In this document: positions 41,890 through 54,138 of the stretch, one piece after another
Layout of the letters: each line of letters begins with the position of its first letter
How positions within the stretch are numbered: the stretch's first letter is position 1
Assembly (NCBI GenBank): GCA_035222895.1
Contig: JAVYIG010000689.1
Coordinates: 288,501 to 352,500 of the forward strand
DNA from: Strongylocentrotus droebachiensis
Lineage: Eukaryota > Echinodermata > Echinoidea > Camarodonta > Strongylocentrotidae
Direction: 5' to 3'
DNA length: 64,000 nucleotides
Translations under genes and position numbers: made by a program
Notes under the pieces: generated by a model
Seen by the model: the letters and a program-made list of their open reading frames with translations, nothing else
What the model was told of the DNA's origin: nothing
Database searches by the model: none

Positions 41890-42852
41890 GTAAAACTCAT
41901 CTTATAATTAAAATTTACCCCTATATTCTTATTTCAGTATATTCTCCTCCATCTGTGATCGTTTCCATGCTTGTCGTTGCTTTTTTCTACCGACATTTTT
42001 CGCCGTAAACTCAGTTCCGACAGCGACCGCATAGCACAGCATACGTTTCCGTACTGTCATGACGAGCTCAAAACAAAATGGCTGAATATGGGAAATTGCG
42101 AGCCGGTATACGATGTAAAACCGGCTTAATTTTATGAATTAGGAGACCTGACAATATAAAATCCATGTATAGCCACCAAGAAGAGATGTTTAAGAACAGA
42201 AAGAAACCACCAGTTAATATATTTTAGGGCGAATTCAGCTTAAATTACTACTGTTTACGCAATGTTGTTCGCCGGTTGTTTCCACTGGTTTCCACACAAA
42301 TCGTATTACACTATCGAGGTCAATTATTAAATCTCTGCTGAAATACAGTGCAGCGACAGTGTTAAATACGGATCTAATTCTGCATGTGAATTGTCATGTC
42401 ATGAAAAGAAATTGTGTTAAGATTTATGAATATGATGTGATAGACATAAAGATAAAAAGGTGTGTGTAGACAAAGTTGAATTGTTATTAATTATGAAAGC
42501 GATGTTCTGTACAGTTCAGATATTGAGATAAAATTAAAGTCAAACTCTAACTGTTCAGTTTTACTTGAGACTCGAGTGACATTTCTTTGAGGGATTATCC
42601 ATGTTGACTGCACTGTTTACATTGTTGATGCCCTGTTGGACTGTGTGCAAGATTAACTTGTGTGTGGGCCTGCAAGTTACTCATGCCAGGGGAAGTATTC
42701 TTTGAAATAAAATACCCTTATAATATAATAATCTTTCTTAAATTATTCAGCAAGATTTTATCTCACTAAAGACACGCCCATTTGTGATGCAACAACCATG
42801 CAACCACTAAGAAATGTTGTTAGATTTCACTTTCTTTATGTTCATCCAATAG
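41890..42852. other. Probable first intron of the plus-strand gene
   Basis: AT-rich sequence with no repeat family recognised. Confidence 0.4.
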
Positions 42853-42888
42853 CATCAACACGGTCTTTTGGTCAAGAGGGCGACGAGA
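42853..42888 (+). CDS. Candidate second exon of the plus-strand gene (36 nt)
   Basis: Acceptor TTTATGTTCATCCAATAG, strong donor GAGA|GTAAGT. In phase 1 it reads ASTRSFGQEGDE, continuing the first exon without a stop. Symmetric phase 1-1, so it could be optional. Confidence 0.5.
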
Positions 42889-43699
42889 GTAAGTGCAATT
42901 TTTTCTTCAATTTTCACTTCCGATACTTGAAAACGTAATCAAGATTTTGCTAGGATTTTCTTGAAAAAATGACTTGTTTACATGAACAGTGTAGGCCCTA
43001 TCATGTACTATTTAGTCTCATATGCTTTTGGACAGCATTACAGCCTACAAAGTACTAGCATCATTTCAAGTAGGACAAAAGTCACACAAATCTTTGAATT
43101 ATAACTCAATAACCCTAATAGAATGTTGCTTGATAATTTAGACTGTACTTACTAACTTAGTATTTTTTGTTCATTTTGATCACTCAGCTACATGTAGCAG
43201 TATACTTTGAAATAAATGTCGCACTAACATCATACATGTTCATTGTAGATCTAATGTCCATCTGATAGATGAAACATCGCCTAACTCATTTTAACTTGTT
43301 TTAACTTGATTAAAAAAAAGAAAAAAAAAAGATGGGTATTATCGTTAAAGCTGTGCATATCATGTTTAATGGGTACAATGTATGTACACAAGAAGTAAGA
43401 GATTGCGACAAAATGAAAGATCGAATCTGAGATGAAAACTCAGCAACACAGATTATTTTATAAAGAAGATGAAATAGAATATTGTAGGGATAAAAACGTG
43501 CTCCGAATACCAGCACAGAATAGCAGGAAAAGAAGCACCTTTACATGTTAAAGAGGATTTGAAGCATAAACAAATGAACACAGCAGCAAGGTGCAGTTAC
43601 TGATAAAAATAATGTAACTCCATTTACATTTGGTTCCTTCTGCTTCACTTTGTCTAAAACATGTACAATAATGATTAGGATCATTGTATCATTGTTATG
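42889..43699. other. Intronic or intergenic stretch
   Basis: AT-rich. No exon supported. Confidence 0.35.
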
Positions 43700-44125
43700 C
43701 ATCCTCCCGCCAAAGAAGTGCCGGAGGCATTACATGTATGTTTTGTGGTTGTCCTCCGTCCGTCCCGCTTTCTCGTTTTCAAGATATGTCAAGAACCATT
43801 TGAGATATGAATTCAAAACTTCATGGTAGTATGTATCACCATAGAAAGATGATTTTGGGTTAGTAGTTCAAAGGTCACAGAGGTCAACTTATGAAATTCA
43901 GCTAGTGGCCTTGTTATCGTGATATCTTATGAACAATTAGAGGTATTAGCCTCAAACTTGTTGATAGTTTGTATCACCATAGGAAGACAGTCTCATTAGA
44001 TGTAAGGGAAGTAGTTCAAAGGTCACATGGATCAATTTCTGAAATTAAATGTTTTTAAATGTTTTTAGCCTCTCGATCGCAATATCTAAACATGGTGACA
44101 GTAGTACAATCTATAGGAAGATGAT
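43700..44125 (+). repeat. Diverged copy of the hairpin-headed repeat
   Basis: CCTCCCGCCAAAGAAGTGCC, then GGAGGCATTACATG, then GTCCTCCGTCCGTCCCG and two units with TTCAAAGGTCACA and TATCACCATAG. This is the same architecture as 15230-16450, but the DR1 has decayed to one clear half-site. Confidence 0.75.
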
Positions 44126-44225
44126 CCAATTACATGTGAAACAAAAGAATGGTTGTGTAGACAATAAATATAATGTAACCAGTGACATTATTGTGTGCTT
44201 GCATCCCATTACTTGTCCATCCTGG

Positions 44226-44372
44226 GACCCGTTTCACAAAGCCTTTTTTTAATGAAAAATGACAAAAATCAGTGACAAATCTGCTGATAACCAATCAGAA
44301 GCAAGGATTTCAGTAGCTTATAACAAAAACTGCCATTTGTCACTGATGACAAGCTTTGTGAAACGCCCCCCT
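44226..44372 (+). mobile_element. GGGCCC-GTTTCA MITE (copy 2)
   Basis: GGACCCGTTTCACAAAGCC to GCTTTGTGAAACGCCCCC with internal CAGTAGCTTATAACA. An inverted second copy follows 210 bp later. Confidence 0.8.
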
Positions 44373-44580
44373 GTTCAGTTCTTTACATTTCATATAAAAA
44401 AGTAAAAGTCAATTTAGTTCTATTCAGCAGGCATGTGTACTGTACATGCACAGATTTGCTATTTGCCAACCGGTATATTATGATGAAAAGGAAATATTGT
44501 CTGTTTTGGAGCTAGAAGGGCATTTTCTTGTATCCTTCAGCACAGAGTTAACACCCTTCTGGCTGTGAACAGACAAGCAG

Positions 44581-44728
44581 GGGAGCGTTTCACAAAACTT
44601 ATCATCGGTGACAAATGACAGTTTTTGTTATAAGCTTCTGAAATCCTTGCTTCTGATTGGTTATCAACAGATTTGTCACGGATTTTTGTCATTTGTCATT
44701 GAAAAAAGGCTTTGTGAAACGGGTCCCT
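44581..44728 (-). mobile_element. GGGCCC-GTTTCA MITE (copy 3, inverted)
   Basis: GGGGAGCGTTTCACAAAACT to AAGGCTTTGTGAAACGGGTC, the reverse orientation of 44226-44372. Confidence 0.8.
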
Positions 44729-44734
44729 GATCTG

Positions 44735-45290
44735 AGGAATACAAAGTATGGGAAGTCGTACATGCACATCAAAGTAGATATAAAAGCTGAAGCCCTGATT
44801 TAATATGAAATATTGCAAGATTGATTAGCAGCCTATGCATAAAAAAGGGAATTTTTGAACTTTTGGCTCTGAACATGCAAACTGATCTGAGGAATACACA
44901 GAATAGGAAGTCGTACATGCAAATAAAAAATAGATCAAAAAGCTAGATAAAAGCTTAAGCCCTGATTTAATATGAAATACTGCAAGATTGATTAGCAGCC
45001 TATGCATAAAAAAGGAAATTTTTGATGAGTGCATGAACATACTGGAGGTAATTACCGTATTCCTTTTGTTTCTTAGTATGGGAAGTTGTACATGTACGCG
45101 CACATAGAAGTAGATATAAAAGCTAGATATAAAAGCTAAAGCCCTGATTTAATATAAAATATTGCAAGAGTTCTTTATAGCAGCCTATGCATAAAAAAGG
45201 GAATTTTTGATGAGTTTATGAACGTACTGCAGGTAATTATTCCTTTTGTTTTGTAGTATGGGAAGTTGTATTGCTTCATGACCAGGGAAT
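44735..45290 (+). repeat. Tandem repeat, ~160-180 bp units
   Basis: About three and a half units share GGGAAGTYGTACATG, AGATATAAAAGCT, AGCCCTGATTTAATAT, TTGCAAGATTGATTAGCAGC and CTATGCATAAAAAAGG. The last unit ends in GGGAAGTTGTATTGC. Confidence 0.85.
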
Positions 45291-45446
45291 CCCCAGCTTG
45301 CATGGTTTCAGTCTCGAGCGGAGCCAGAGAGAGGTGTGCTATTTATATCCCAGTTGCGAAGGGGCTGTCGAACAGACATGTGTAATGTAGGCTTACACTA
45401 TAGATGTGTGTACGCCCTATGCCATCTTATGTCATATCTACATGTA
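45291..45446. other. Unassigned stretch
   Basis: No gene supported. Confidence 0.3.
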
Positions 45447-45720
45447 CAAGGATTTCTCAGAATTTTTTCTTCTATCCACAGAAAAATGCAGTTAATACAC
45501 GTACAGTACACGCAGTTAATGTTTGATTTTCATTTCGTTTATCAGCAATTCATTTTAGATATTGTTTTGCCATAAAATTGAGGAATTTGTAAATCTACCA
45601 GGGTTTCTTAGAATTGCTTCTATACATTTACAGTAAACATGCAGTTGTTGTTTGACTTTTATTTTGTTAATTCTACAACACATTTTTAATTTTGTTTTGC
45701 CATAAAATTGAGGAATGTGT
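45447..45720 (+). repeat. Tandem duplication, ~150 bp
   Basis: Two copies share CAGAATT/TAGAATT, GCAGTT, TGTTTTGCCATAAAATTGAG and GAATNTGTA. Confidence 0.7.
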
Positions 45721-47219
45721 ACATTGTAACAACATTTTGGACGATGAACCAAACAAAAAACAAACGCAGAAAAGGTCCTACAGTTTACAAACGTGTACAA
45801 CACATGTGTGCCCTTGTTATGAGGGCATACATGTAATGGATCATGTACATGATTTACATTGAGATAAAGAAAGCCAATGAGGACCAACCCACATGCACAG
45901 TATGAAGATGTCAACATTGTCATGTGATATTGCGCAACATTCATGGCTGGCTAGTAAACAAAGTCATACCCTGTCATGTCTCACTGCTGCTCTTCTGTCA
46001 TGCCTGTGTATTGCGTCTGCACTTTGCCTCAGCTGTAAAAAAATGTTTACCTGACATTACGCCACTTTAGAACCAGAAGGACATGAACTCTGGGAAAAAA
46101 TTACTCTAACAATTTTGGGTGCTACTTTTCAAGCTTGCTTGCATTTAAAATAACACTCTTTAATTAGTTTTGCATTGAACTCTATGCACATTTTGGGGGG
46201 CCCTTTTATGACTTTCGGGGGCTAATTCGCCCTGAGCCCCGGTGTATTTTTTCCCTGCTGACATTACTCCAGTTAGGAACCAGAAGGACATGAACTTTAA
46301 GTACATTTATTCAATGATTATTATGCCCTTCTATTTCCAACTTCTTTTTTTTTTTACTGGAATGTGGAAAAATAAATTAAATTGAATTAAATGAAGAGAT
46401 GATTTTGCCCTGTGGAGTCTGTGGACACTGTTGCACCACCATCATGCCAATGTAATGCCTGCCCAACTTTGAAAGTAGGTGACCCAGCGATTCATCTTCA
46501 GTTTGAAGCCAGAAGGGTGTTGATGCTATGCCATACTGGCCCCAACAGATACCGTGCTGTACGTGCGTTCACTGCCGCTCAATCGTTTATTCGTTGTGCT
46601 CTTGACTCAACTTTAAAACTTTGTGACCCAAAATCTGTACATGTACAGTAGGCCCTAGAGTAGGGCTTCTCAAAGTCCTGACCACGATCTTTCAATGAAG
46701 ACCTAAAACAATTTAATTTTCTTCAGTACACATGTACAAGTGTCGTTAAGTAATTTTAGGACTAAAGGTAGATTGTCTGAACATTTACATCAGTGGATTC
46801 AATTCCCCTTGCAATCACTCCATTTTGTGCCAAGGTTTTGAGCAACTTCTTGCTGGAGAACATTGTCTCCCCCTCCCCCTCCCTCTCTTTCTCCCCCTTC
46901 CCGCTCCCCCCCCCCCCAACTGATATAACTTAAACATGTGTACCATATCTTCAATGTTCAACTGTTTCTGTTTAAATCTTTAAATTAAGGTACAGTGTGT
47001 CAACCAAGTACATTATGTATGACACAGGCCTTAAATGTCAACATTTTTAGGGCAAGGCCACTTTTCTGTAGGGCACATTCCTATATTACAGCACCAATGG
47101 GAAGAATTGGAAAGGGCACAAAAATCTCCAAGGCCAATGAGAGGGGCATTGAGGCCAATCAAAGGGGCATCCAAGGCCTGGCCTTGGATGGCCTTGGATT
47201 AATTTAAGCCCTGATGACA
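45721..47219. other. Non-genic stretch
   Basis: Includes an 80-codon open frame at 46412-46651 with a C-rich start (CQCNACP) and no splice support. Also a C/T-rich run at 46870-46917. Not annotated as a gene. Confidence 0.35.
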
Positions 47220-47413
47220 TCATAGACATTTACATAACTTTGCCCCCTTGTTTGAACCTTTTAATAGCTTTCATGGAAATAACATTTCGACTGTCAAGGA
47301 AAAAGTTTGTATGTATGATATCATAGACATTTACGTAATTTTGCCCCCATGTTTGGACCTTTTACCTTTCATGGAAATCACATTTGGACTGTCAAGGAAA
47401 AAGTTTGAAAACC
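47220..47413 (+). repeat. ~105-bp tandem duplication
   Basis: Two adjacent copies share CATAGACATTTAC, TTTGCCCCC, TTTCATGGAAAT and GACTGTCAAGGAAAAAGTTT. Confidence 0.85.
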
Positions 47414-47837
47414 CCTTATTGTCCTATAGGCTATAGTGTATCTCCCCAACAAAGCACAGCACTGCACTTCAGTAGTGAATACATGAACAAGAAGGCCCCA
47501 TACCTTTTTATTGTTCGGATGAATCATGGATCACTAGATAGTATAATCTGATTTATAGTGTGGAGGCCCTACTGAACAAAAATGGGTCTTTTTATGGAAA
47601 AAAGAAGAAGTTTTGTATCAAACTATTTGAAAGAACCATTTGAAGCTTTCACTGTTATACCTCATGCCATGGGTATTTGTTGTGATTCCAATACAAGTAC
47701 AGAATAACTAATTATTTGTTGCTGGAGTGACCACCTGAAGTTGCAAATATTCTCTGAAATAAAATGTGCATAACGCTGGAACTGCCCATATTGTATGTGT
47801 CTACATGTACATTTACTGTAACTTTTCTTTGAGATAG

Positions 47838-48288
47838 AGCGCGTTTATCTAGGCTTGCCACTAGATATGTACATATCGTACCCCACTATCGAACCCCACT
47901 ATCATACCCCACTATACGATCGTGATTTGCGGGATGTCACGTTTATCTACTCTTCACGATTCAAAATAAAGGCCTTGTGTCTGCCCAGCTGTTTTGACCC
48001 GGGAAGCAGACAGTTTCTCGGAGGTCAAATTCACACACATGCTTGTACACAACACCTGTGTGGTCCTATTTGTATGTGAGGTACAAAACAGCTTTGCGTT
48101 TATCGCTCTCTCAGAAACGTGATTCTGGCTGTATGTCACATACAAAACGCACCTTTTTGCGTCTTTTGATATGCCCATAATATCTAAAGACGTTTGAAAA
48201 AGGCTTTGCGTTTATCTACTTCTAAATTTGCCTGAAAGACGTTTGAGAAACCTGATTCTAGCCAAAAATTTGCTAGATAAACGCAACC
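47838..48288. mobile_element. Probable non-autonomous element with GCGTTTATCTAG ends
   Basis: GCGCGTTTATCTAG (47840) faces CTAGATAAACGCAACC (ending 48288). GCGTTTATC words recur inside at 48098 and 48208. CCCCACTATC/CATACCCCACTAT is repeated at 47880-47915. No ORF. Confidence 0.5.
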
Positions 48289-48457
48289 AAAGTTTAATAT
48301 GAGAAGATCTAAACTTAATCCAGAATAATAAACAAAACTGGAAAGAAAGGGGCCCCGGGATAGGGAATGGAGGGGTGGTGCACTATTCTTCTAAATTTGC
48401 CTGAAAGACGTTTGAGAAACCTGATTCTAGCCAAAAATTTGCTAGATAAACGCAACC
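48219..48457 (+). repeat. Perfect 70-bp direct repeat
   Basis: 48219-48288 and 48388-48457 are identical (CTTCTAAATTTGCCTGAAAG through to AGATAAACGCAACC) with 99 bp between. Confidence 0.9.
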
Positions 48458-49309
48458 TAAGACATACAGATCGTCTGTTTGGAGTCAGCGGGGCGTTATA
48501 TCAGTCAGTGTATACTTCCTCTTCTGATCCGCAACATACAGTATGGTACAGATACATTACTGTACATATAGGCCTTTGATGATAAATGAGTGCTAAATAA
48601 ATATTGATGGTTTAATAATACAAATCATGATTTGCAGATAATGGCTTCATTGTTAACAATTTAGTGACAAATTTTTACAAAAATACAGAGAATAAAATAT
48701 TGTGGATTATAGAGTTTTACAAACAACTCAGTCAATTAATGATAATTAGCTTTTTTTTTAGACTATTGTGGTTTAATTTGAATAATAAAACAATTAGAAA
48801 ATAACAGGACAAACATTAAATATAAATCATTAAACATAATTCGATGAAGAGAAGTAATTGTTTCTGGATCAGTCATATGATAGTGACTATAAAGCCCTTT
48901 AAAAAATCTATTATAGATTGACATTGTGTGTTTATTTTTAGAGTTATATTTAAGATGAAGTGCAGTTACAATTGATAAATCGACTAAGGAAGTGTACAAT
49001 TTATAGTATCTGTTTCCATACCCTCTTTCTCTATATATTTACCTCTTCTTGTAGGAGCTTATAGAGCGCTATTAATAACTATTAACCAGGAAATGTGCCA
49101 ATATCGACTCTTGTTACTAATACTTCCATTCATATTTCTATGCTCTTAGACTGAGAGATGTAAAAGGATCATTCATAAAGATTATATATTCCACAATCCA
49201 CATTTTGAGTTCTGTTTGTCTAATAATGAACATTGGCTTGTTTACTCTTTTCTTATTTCTTTCTCATTTATGTATAAAGGTATAAAGTGTATGTACAATA
49301 TACATTTTT
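48458..49309. other. Non-genic AT-rich stretch
   Basis: Nothing recognised. Confidence 0.35.
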
Positions 49310-50330
49310 TTCTTCTTCTTATTTCTTCCTCTCTCTCCTCCATCTCTTGTCAGTCGTTCTTCTTCTCCTTCTACTTCTCCTTCTTCTTCTCCTGCTTCTT
49401 TTTTTCTTCTTTTTTTTCCTTCTGCTTCTTTTTTTGCTTCTTCTCCTTTTCTTTCTTCTTCTTCTTCTTCTTCTTCTTCTTCTTCTTCTTCTTCTTCTTC
49501 TTCTTCTTCTTCTTCTTCTTCTTCTTCTTCTTCTTCTTCTTCTTCTTCTTCTTCTCTTCTTCTTCTTCTTCTTCTTCTTCTTCTTCTTCTTCTTCTTCTT
49601 CTTCTTCTTCTTCTTCTTCTTCTTCTTCTTCTTCTTCTTCTTCTTCTTCTTCTTCTTCTTCTTCTTCTTCTTCTTCTTCTTCTTCTTCTTCTTCTTCTTC
49701 TTCTTCTTCTTCTTCTTCTTCTTCTTCTCCTTCTTCTTCTTCTCTCCTTATTCCTCTTCTCCTTCTATTTACATGAAATTCCTTGTCAATTTGTCATGGA
49801 ATGTCTTTTAAATTCTCCACACCAGTTATCATATTTTTATATTTTTCCTTTCTTGCTTTCTCTCTCCTCCCCTCCTATCAGTCTTTCTTCCTCTTCTTCT
49901 TCTTCTCCTCCCTCTCCCTCTCCTTCTTCTCCTCCTCAATTTCTTTCTTCTTCTCCTCCTCATTCTCCTTCTTCTTCTTCTTCTTCTTCTTCTTCTTCTT
50001 CTTCTGCTTCTTCTTCTGCTTCTTCAACTCCTTTTCCTTCTCCTTCTCTTTCTTCTTCTTTTTCTTCATTTTACATACAATTCATATTCGTGGAATGTCT
50101 TTTAAATTCTCCACATTATCATATTTTTATATTTTTCTTCTTTTCTTGCTCTCTCCTTCCCCTCCTATCAGTCTTTCTTCCTCTTCTTCTTCTTCTCCTC
50201 CTCCCTCTCCCTCTCTTTCTTCTTCTCCTCTTTCTTCTTCTTCTTCTTTTTCTTTTCTTCTGCTTCTTTTGCTTTTTCTCCTTCTCCTTCTTCTTCTTCT
50301 CCTTCTCCTTCTTCATTTCACATGAAATTT
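49310..50330 (+). repeat. 1-kb polypyrimidine tract with (TTC)n
   Basis: 49457-49728 is almost uninterrupted TTC (one CTC break near 49555). After it, TGGAATGTCTTTTAAATTCT, ATCATATTTTTATATTTTTC and CCTCCTATCAGTCTTTCTTC recur at 49797 and 50092, so the block is also built of ~295-bp tandem units. Poly-Phe/Ser/Leu open frames here are artefacts. Confidence 0.95.
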
Positions 50331-52423
50331 CTTTTTATGGATTGTCTTTTCTCCATAGTATCGTATTGTTATCATTTTAATTAGGACAGACATTACAGTA
50401 TGTGTATGTAAAGAGTATCTTTATTCTCTTTCCAGTTCCTGTTTCTTTCTGTACACCCTGTAGATATACGTCTAATGTATATTCTTCTTTAAAAATATAT
50501 CTGCTTGCCTTTATCCTCCTTATAAGCTTCCTTTATCTGAATATTTTACTTTCCTTTCTATTTTACCTAACCTTTGTCTACCCTCTCCCTCTTTCTCTCT
50601 CTCTCCCTTTCCCCTTTTATATACTCTGTGTCCTTTATGTTTCAATTAAAGACATGGATCTTGAAACTTTCATTACATTCTTTTTGTTGTTGAATTTTCT
50701 GCATTTTGCATTGGTATTACTGAGCTGTCTTTCCAAGTATATTAGCATCACCCTGTTGTTACCACATGCGGTAACCACTCATGACTTTAACGATGTGATG
50801 TGAGTGATAACTAGAGAGAGGGAGAGAGAGAGAAGGGGTAGACAGTCGGAGAGTGAGAGAGACAAAGAGAAAGAAACACAGAGAGAGAAAGAGAGGAAGA
50901 GAATGTCAGAAGTCTGGAATGCTTGCTTTCTTGTGGTTTTTCAAATCACCAACCAATAAAGCCAAATTTGAACAATCCGCAGATCACAATCTGCGAAAAA
51001 AAACTTCCACTTTGAAGTTCCTCTTCTCTTTCCCTCTTTGTTGGCCAGTTTGGAGGGGGGAGGGGTAGCCAGTCTAGTTTCCCCATCAGGCAAAACTTTG
51101 CTCTGTCCCGTAACGAGGTACAAAGCCCTGATACATCTATCTCCATTTGTGGTTTGTTAATTGTACATCATTCAATTAACATGCGTGAGCCTTATTGGCA
51201 GCGAAATACTTGTTTTTTTAAATACCCTCATTTGAGCAGCTGCTTAACTCTGAGTCATTCATGGTGAGCTGTGCCAACAAAGCCTAATTTTGAAGCAAAA
51301 ATGAAAGTAATTCCAGTTGTGGTTTTCCAGAGTGTACACTTCAGTCTTCTTCTTCTTGCACAGAAACCACATAGTGGTACAAGAAGCCTTCAGAGAATTG
51401 TGAAATGCCATTTCCATTCATGTGATGCGCTGCCTGTAGGTTAGCTCCAAGCAAAAGAAAGCTTGTTCACACTTCAAGAAACATATAGAGAATCATTGTA
51501 AAGCCAAAGGAGTGTTCAGACTTGAAAACAGCATTGTAAAAGGGAATATTGTAATCAAAAATTTAAGAGGTCAATTGACATGTCGGCTAATACCGATCAT
51601 TAGTACATGTACATGCTAACGATAAATCCCTCTCCAGTTGCACGATTTTCGTTCAATACACAGTTCAGGCTAGTGCAGGACCCTATTTCTTTATCAAGTT
51701 CTCGCTTGAAACGATGCTGAAGTATGCGTTTATTTATACAACTTTTCTTTTTACGACGCTTCTTCATGACGTTAAATAAGGGAAATATTAAGTTACGATG
51801 AAGTCTGTTTGTCTGAACGGAGTGAATACAGAGTAGGCTTACCCCTCTCCCTCCAATCTCTACATCTTATTATTTTCTTTTTTTTTAAACATAAACCACA
51901 GACATTCCATTCTGAACAAAGCTAACACCATTTTCGTTTCTACTCAAGCTCACAAAGAAGAACTGGCCTAGCCAATGATCTTCCAGCTTTACACATATGC
52001 CATGAACTAATTTCAAAAACTTTAACAAAGAATCACGATGTGTTTTTAAAGTCCACACATTTTAAAGAAATGTGCAAGAAACTTTCCTTTGTCCCCAAAT
52101 TTTTGAGCCTTAATGATTTTCCCTTCAATATCTTGTCTGGTTTGGCAATTAACGGTTATTCAAAGTTATTACCCCAGCAAAAGTTCAGAATGTTTTTGTT
52201 GTGTCCAATTAACGAGAGTCGTTGGTCATTCCATCTCAAGTTATTACACATTAATGTATTTTTGTGACACACATCATTTAAAGCATGTGGGTCTACATTC
52301 ACCGTATTGAGTTTCTAGCAGTCTAGTCCTCATGTGCGCTTTCATTGCTTTTAATAGTGTGTCACTAGCCACTGTGCAGTTCAGAGTAGTTTTATTCGCT
52401 GTCCAGAAAGTAACGTTTCAGTG
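50331..52423. other. Intronic or intergenic stretch
   Basis: Holds a CT-rich run (50580-50625) and a GA-rich run (50813-50900). An acceptor-like CAGTCTTCTTCTTCTTGCAC, then AG, at 51361 precedes 76 open nt, but without phase partners, so I did not call it. Confidence 0.35.
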
Positions 52424-52439
52424 ATGGACTCTTCTGAAG
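52424..52439 (+). CDS. Candidate alternative first coding exon (MDSSE)
   Basis: ATG GAC TCT TCT GAA G, then donor GTAAAA. It ends in the same phase (1) and with the same donor sequence as 41847-41889, as expected for an alternative promoter feeding the same downstream exons. Short, so evidence is limited. Confidence 0.35.
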
Positions 52440-53576
52440 GTAAAAATTCTACTTTTTTCTTCCAAGTTCTTATTTACATTTTTTGTTAAATGCTACAAAA
52501 TAACCTCATTCGGAATATTGCAGTTTGAAATTATAATGTAAATTATGCTGCATTTGGTTTTGAAAGTGTATGTAATAAAGCATTCACTTGTCTATTGAAT
52601 TGAAGTGTGAAATTGTGTGCTTTAGTATCAATCACTGAACCACTTGAAATTTATGAGATTCCTTTTCCAAGAAAATTGTGGCCTTTCCAAAAGGTGCAGA
52701 AGAGTTTGTCATGTACATGTACAGTATGCACAAACATGTTTTTGTATCAAGGGAAACATTTCTAACGTTACTAATTTCGATAAGATTCAACCTTCTTTGT
52801 TTTTCTATTCAAGACATTTTATTCCACACAATATTTGATTTTGTATCTACAGCACTGTAGCAGCAAGGGGTTATAAAGTTACTCAAACAAGGCTGCATAT
52901 AAATAGTTTAGCAGTGTTCTAGGCAAATACTTTAAGTACAGATCTACATGTATTAAGGAAATAATGATTTTGATCCACATATACCAAATATACATGTATG
53001 TCTTCTGCCCTACAATATATTCCTTGGATTATTATTGTATGGATGCTTCCCTGATCACAGCTGAATATAGTTGGGTTCACACAGAAGTCTGCAAACTTTA
53101 ACTTTAGCTCATGGTTTCAAACTCTGAAAAAACTTCAAAGTTGCTGACCATGTGTGATTGTATGGTTAATGGAATATTAAACTAAAAGTACATGGAGCGG
53201 GAGGTCCTTACTCGATATCATGTGCCTTGCAGCTGCAATTACATGTAGCTTCAAAGTTTCACCAGCTTGTACAAGTAGTTGCAATGATTGCTTGCTCGGT
53301 GTGCAGTTTAAAACCTTGACCACTTGTTTCGGTCCAGTGTGAACCTGTATTGTTAGGTCAACTTAGTAGTTGGTTGTTGAATTTTTCATGGTTTTATTGG
53401 TAAAAACTACATGGTTCCGTGTGGACATAGCACTACTCAGTATTTATAAAAACAGTTTTGTTCAAAGGAGCTCTTTATGTTGTATAACTCCCTCTCAAGA
53501 CTGATATTACCTTAAAACAACTTTCTTGACTACAATCGACCGATTCGCTTTATTTCTTTTTTTGTGATATATATTA
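52440..53576. other. Non-genic stretch
   Basis: AT-rich, nothing recognised. Confidence 0.35.
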
Positions 53577-53578
53577 TA

Positions 53579-54138
53579 CAGTGCGTCCCAGAAAAAACGA
53601 AACCGAGAATTATCAATGTTTTATCATAACTTAGTAAGAAACTGAATAAACAAAAGACTTAACTCTGTTTCGTTGACAAACAGCCGTAGACGAAAGGCTT
53701 CATGCATGGCTGATTGTCAACGAAACAGAGTTAAGTCTTTTGTCAATTCTGGTTATTGCTACGGCAGGCAGCCAGTGAAAAAGAATTTGTTTGATAAAAT
53801 TATGGAAATGCAAGCACTACTTTAAACAAACAGAACTTTGTCATTCCTAGCTCATTTTCCCTGATTGAGGTGTCATATGAAAGGGCAGGAACTCAACTTT
53901 CTAGAAATGGGATTTTCTCTTTGAAATTCAGATACCGCCTGCCAAATGACTTTTTGGTTTCCTCTCTTCAAATTGATTTGAATCACTCATGCATGAAATT
54001 CGCATCATATGAGTTGCATCAAATGAAAGAGGAGGATCTAAGCTTTCCAAATATGTGTCATTTATTAACTATAAATGTGACTAAGTTATGATAAAACATT
54101 GATAATTCTCGGTTTCGTGTTTTTTCTGGGACGCACTG
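53579..54138. mobile_element. Complete mariner-like MITE with nested hairpin
   Basis: Inverted termini of ~58 bp begin CAGTGCGTCCCAGAAAAAAC and are flanked by TA on both sides (53577-53578, 54139-54140), a Tc1/mariner-type target duplication. Inside, ACAAAAGACTTAACTCTGTT plus TCGTTGACAA is mirrored within 53644-53745. No transposase. Confidence 0.9.

Noticed and set aside
41607-41900. 97-codon minus-strand frame at the promoter
   Set aside because: Overlaps the divergent promoter and the plus-strand first exon. It has no donor leading to the 40651 acceptor in a coding phase, whereas the 41295 donor with an in-frame stop fits a UTR exon.
46412-46651. 80-codon frame with CQCNACP near its start
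   Set aside because: No acceptor or donor consistent with a neighbour, no recognised domain, and length is within chance for the window.
49216-50380. Long poly-Phe, poly-Leu and poly-Ser open frames
   Set aside because: All three frames of a TTC repeat are open. No splice or start context.
51363-51438. Possible 76-nt exon after a strong pyrimidine tract and CAG
   Set aside because: Open only in phase 0, which none of the neighbouring candidate donors supply. The donor GTTAGC is weak.
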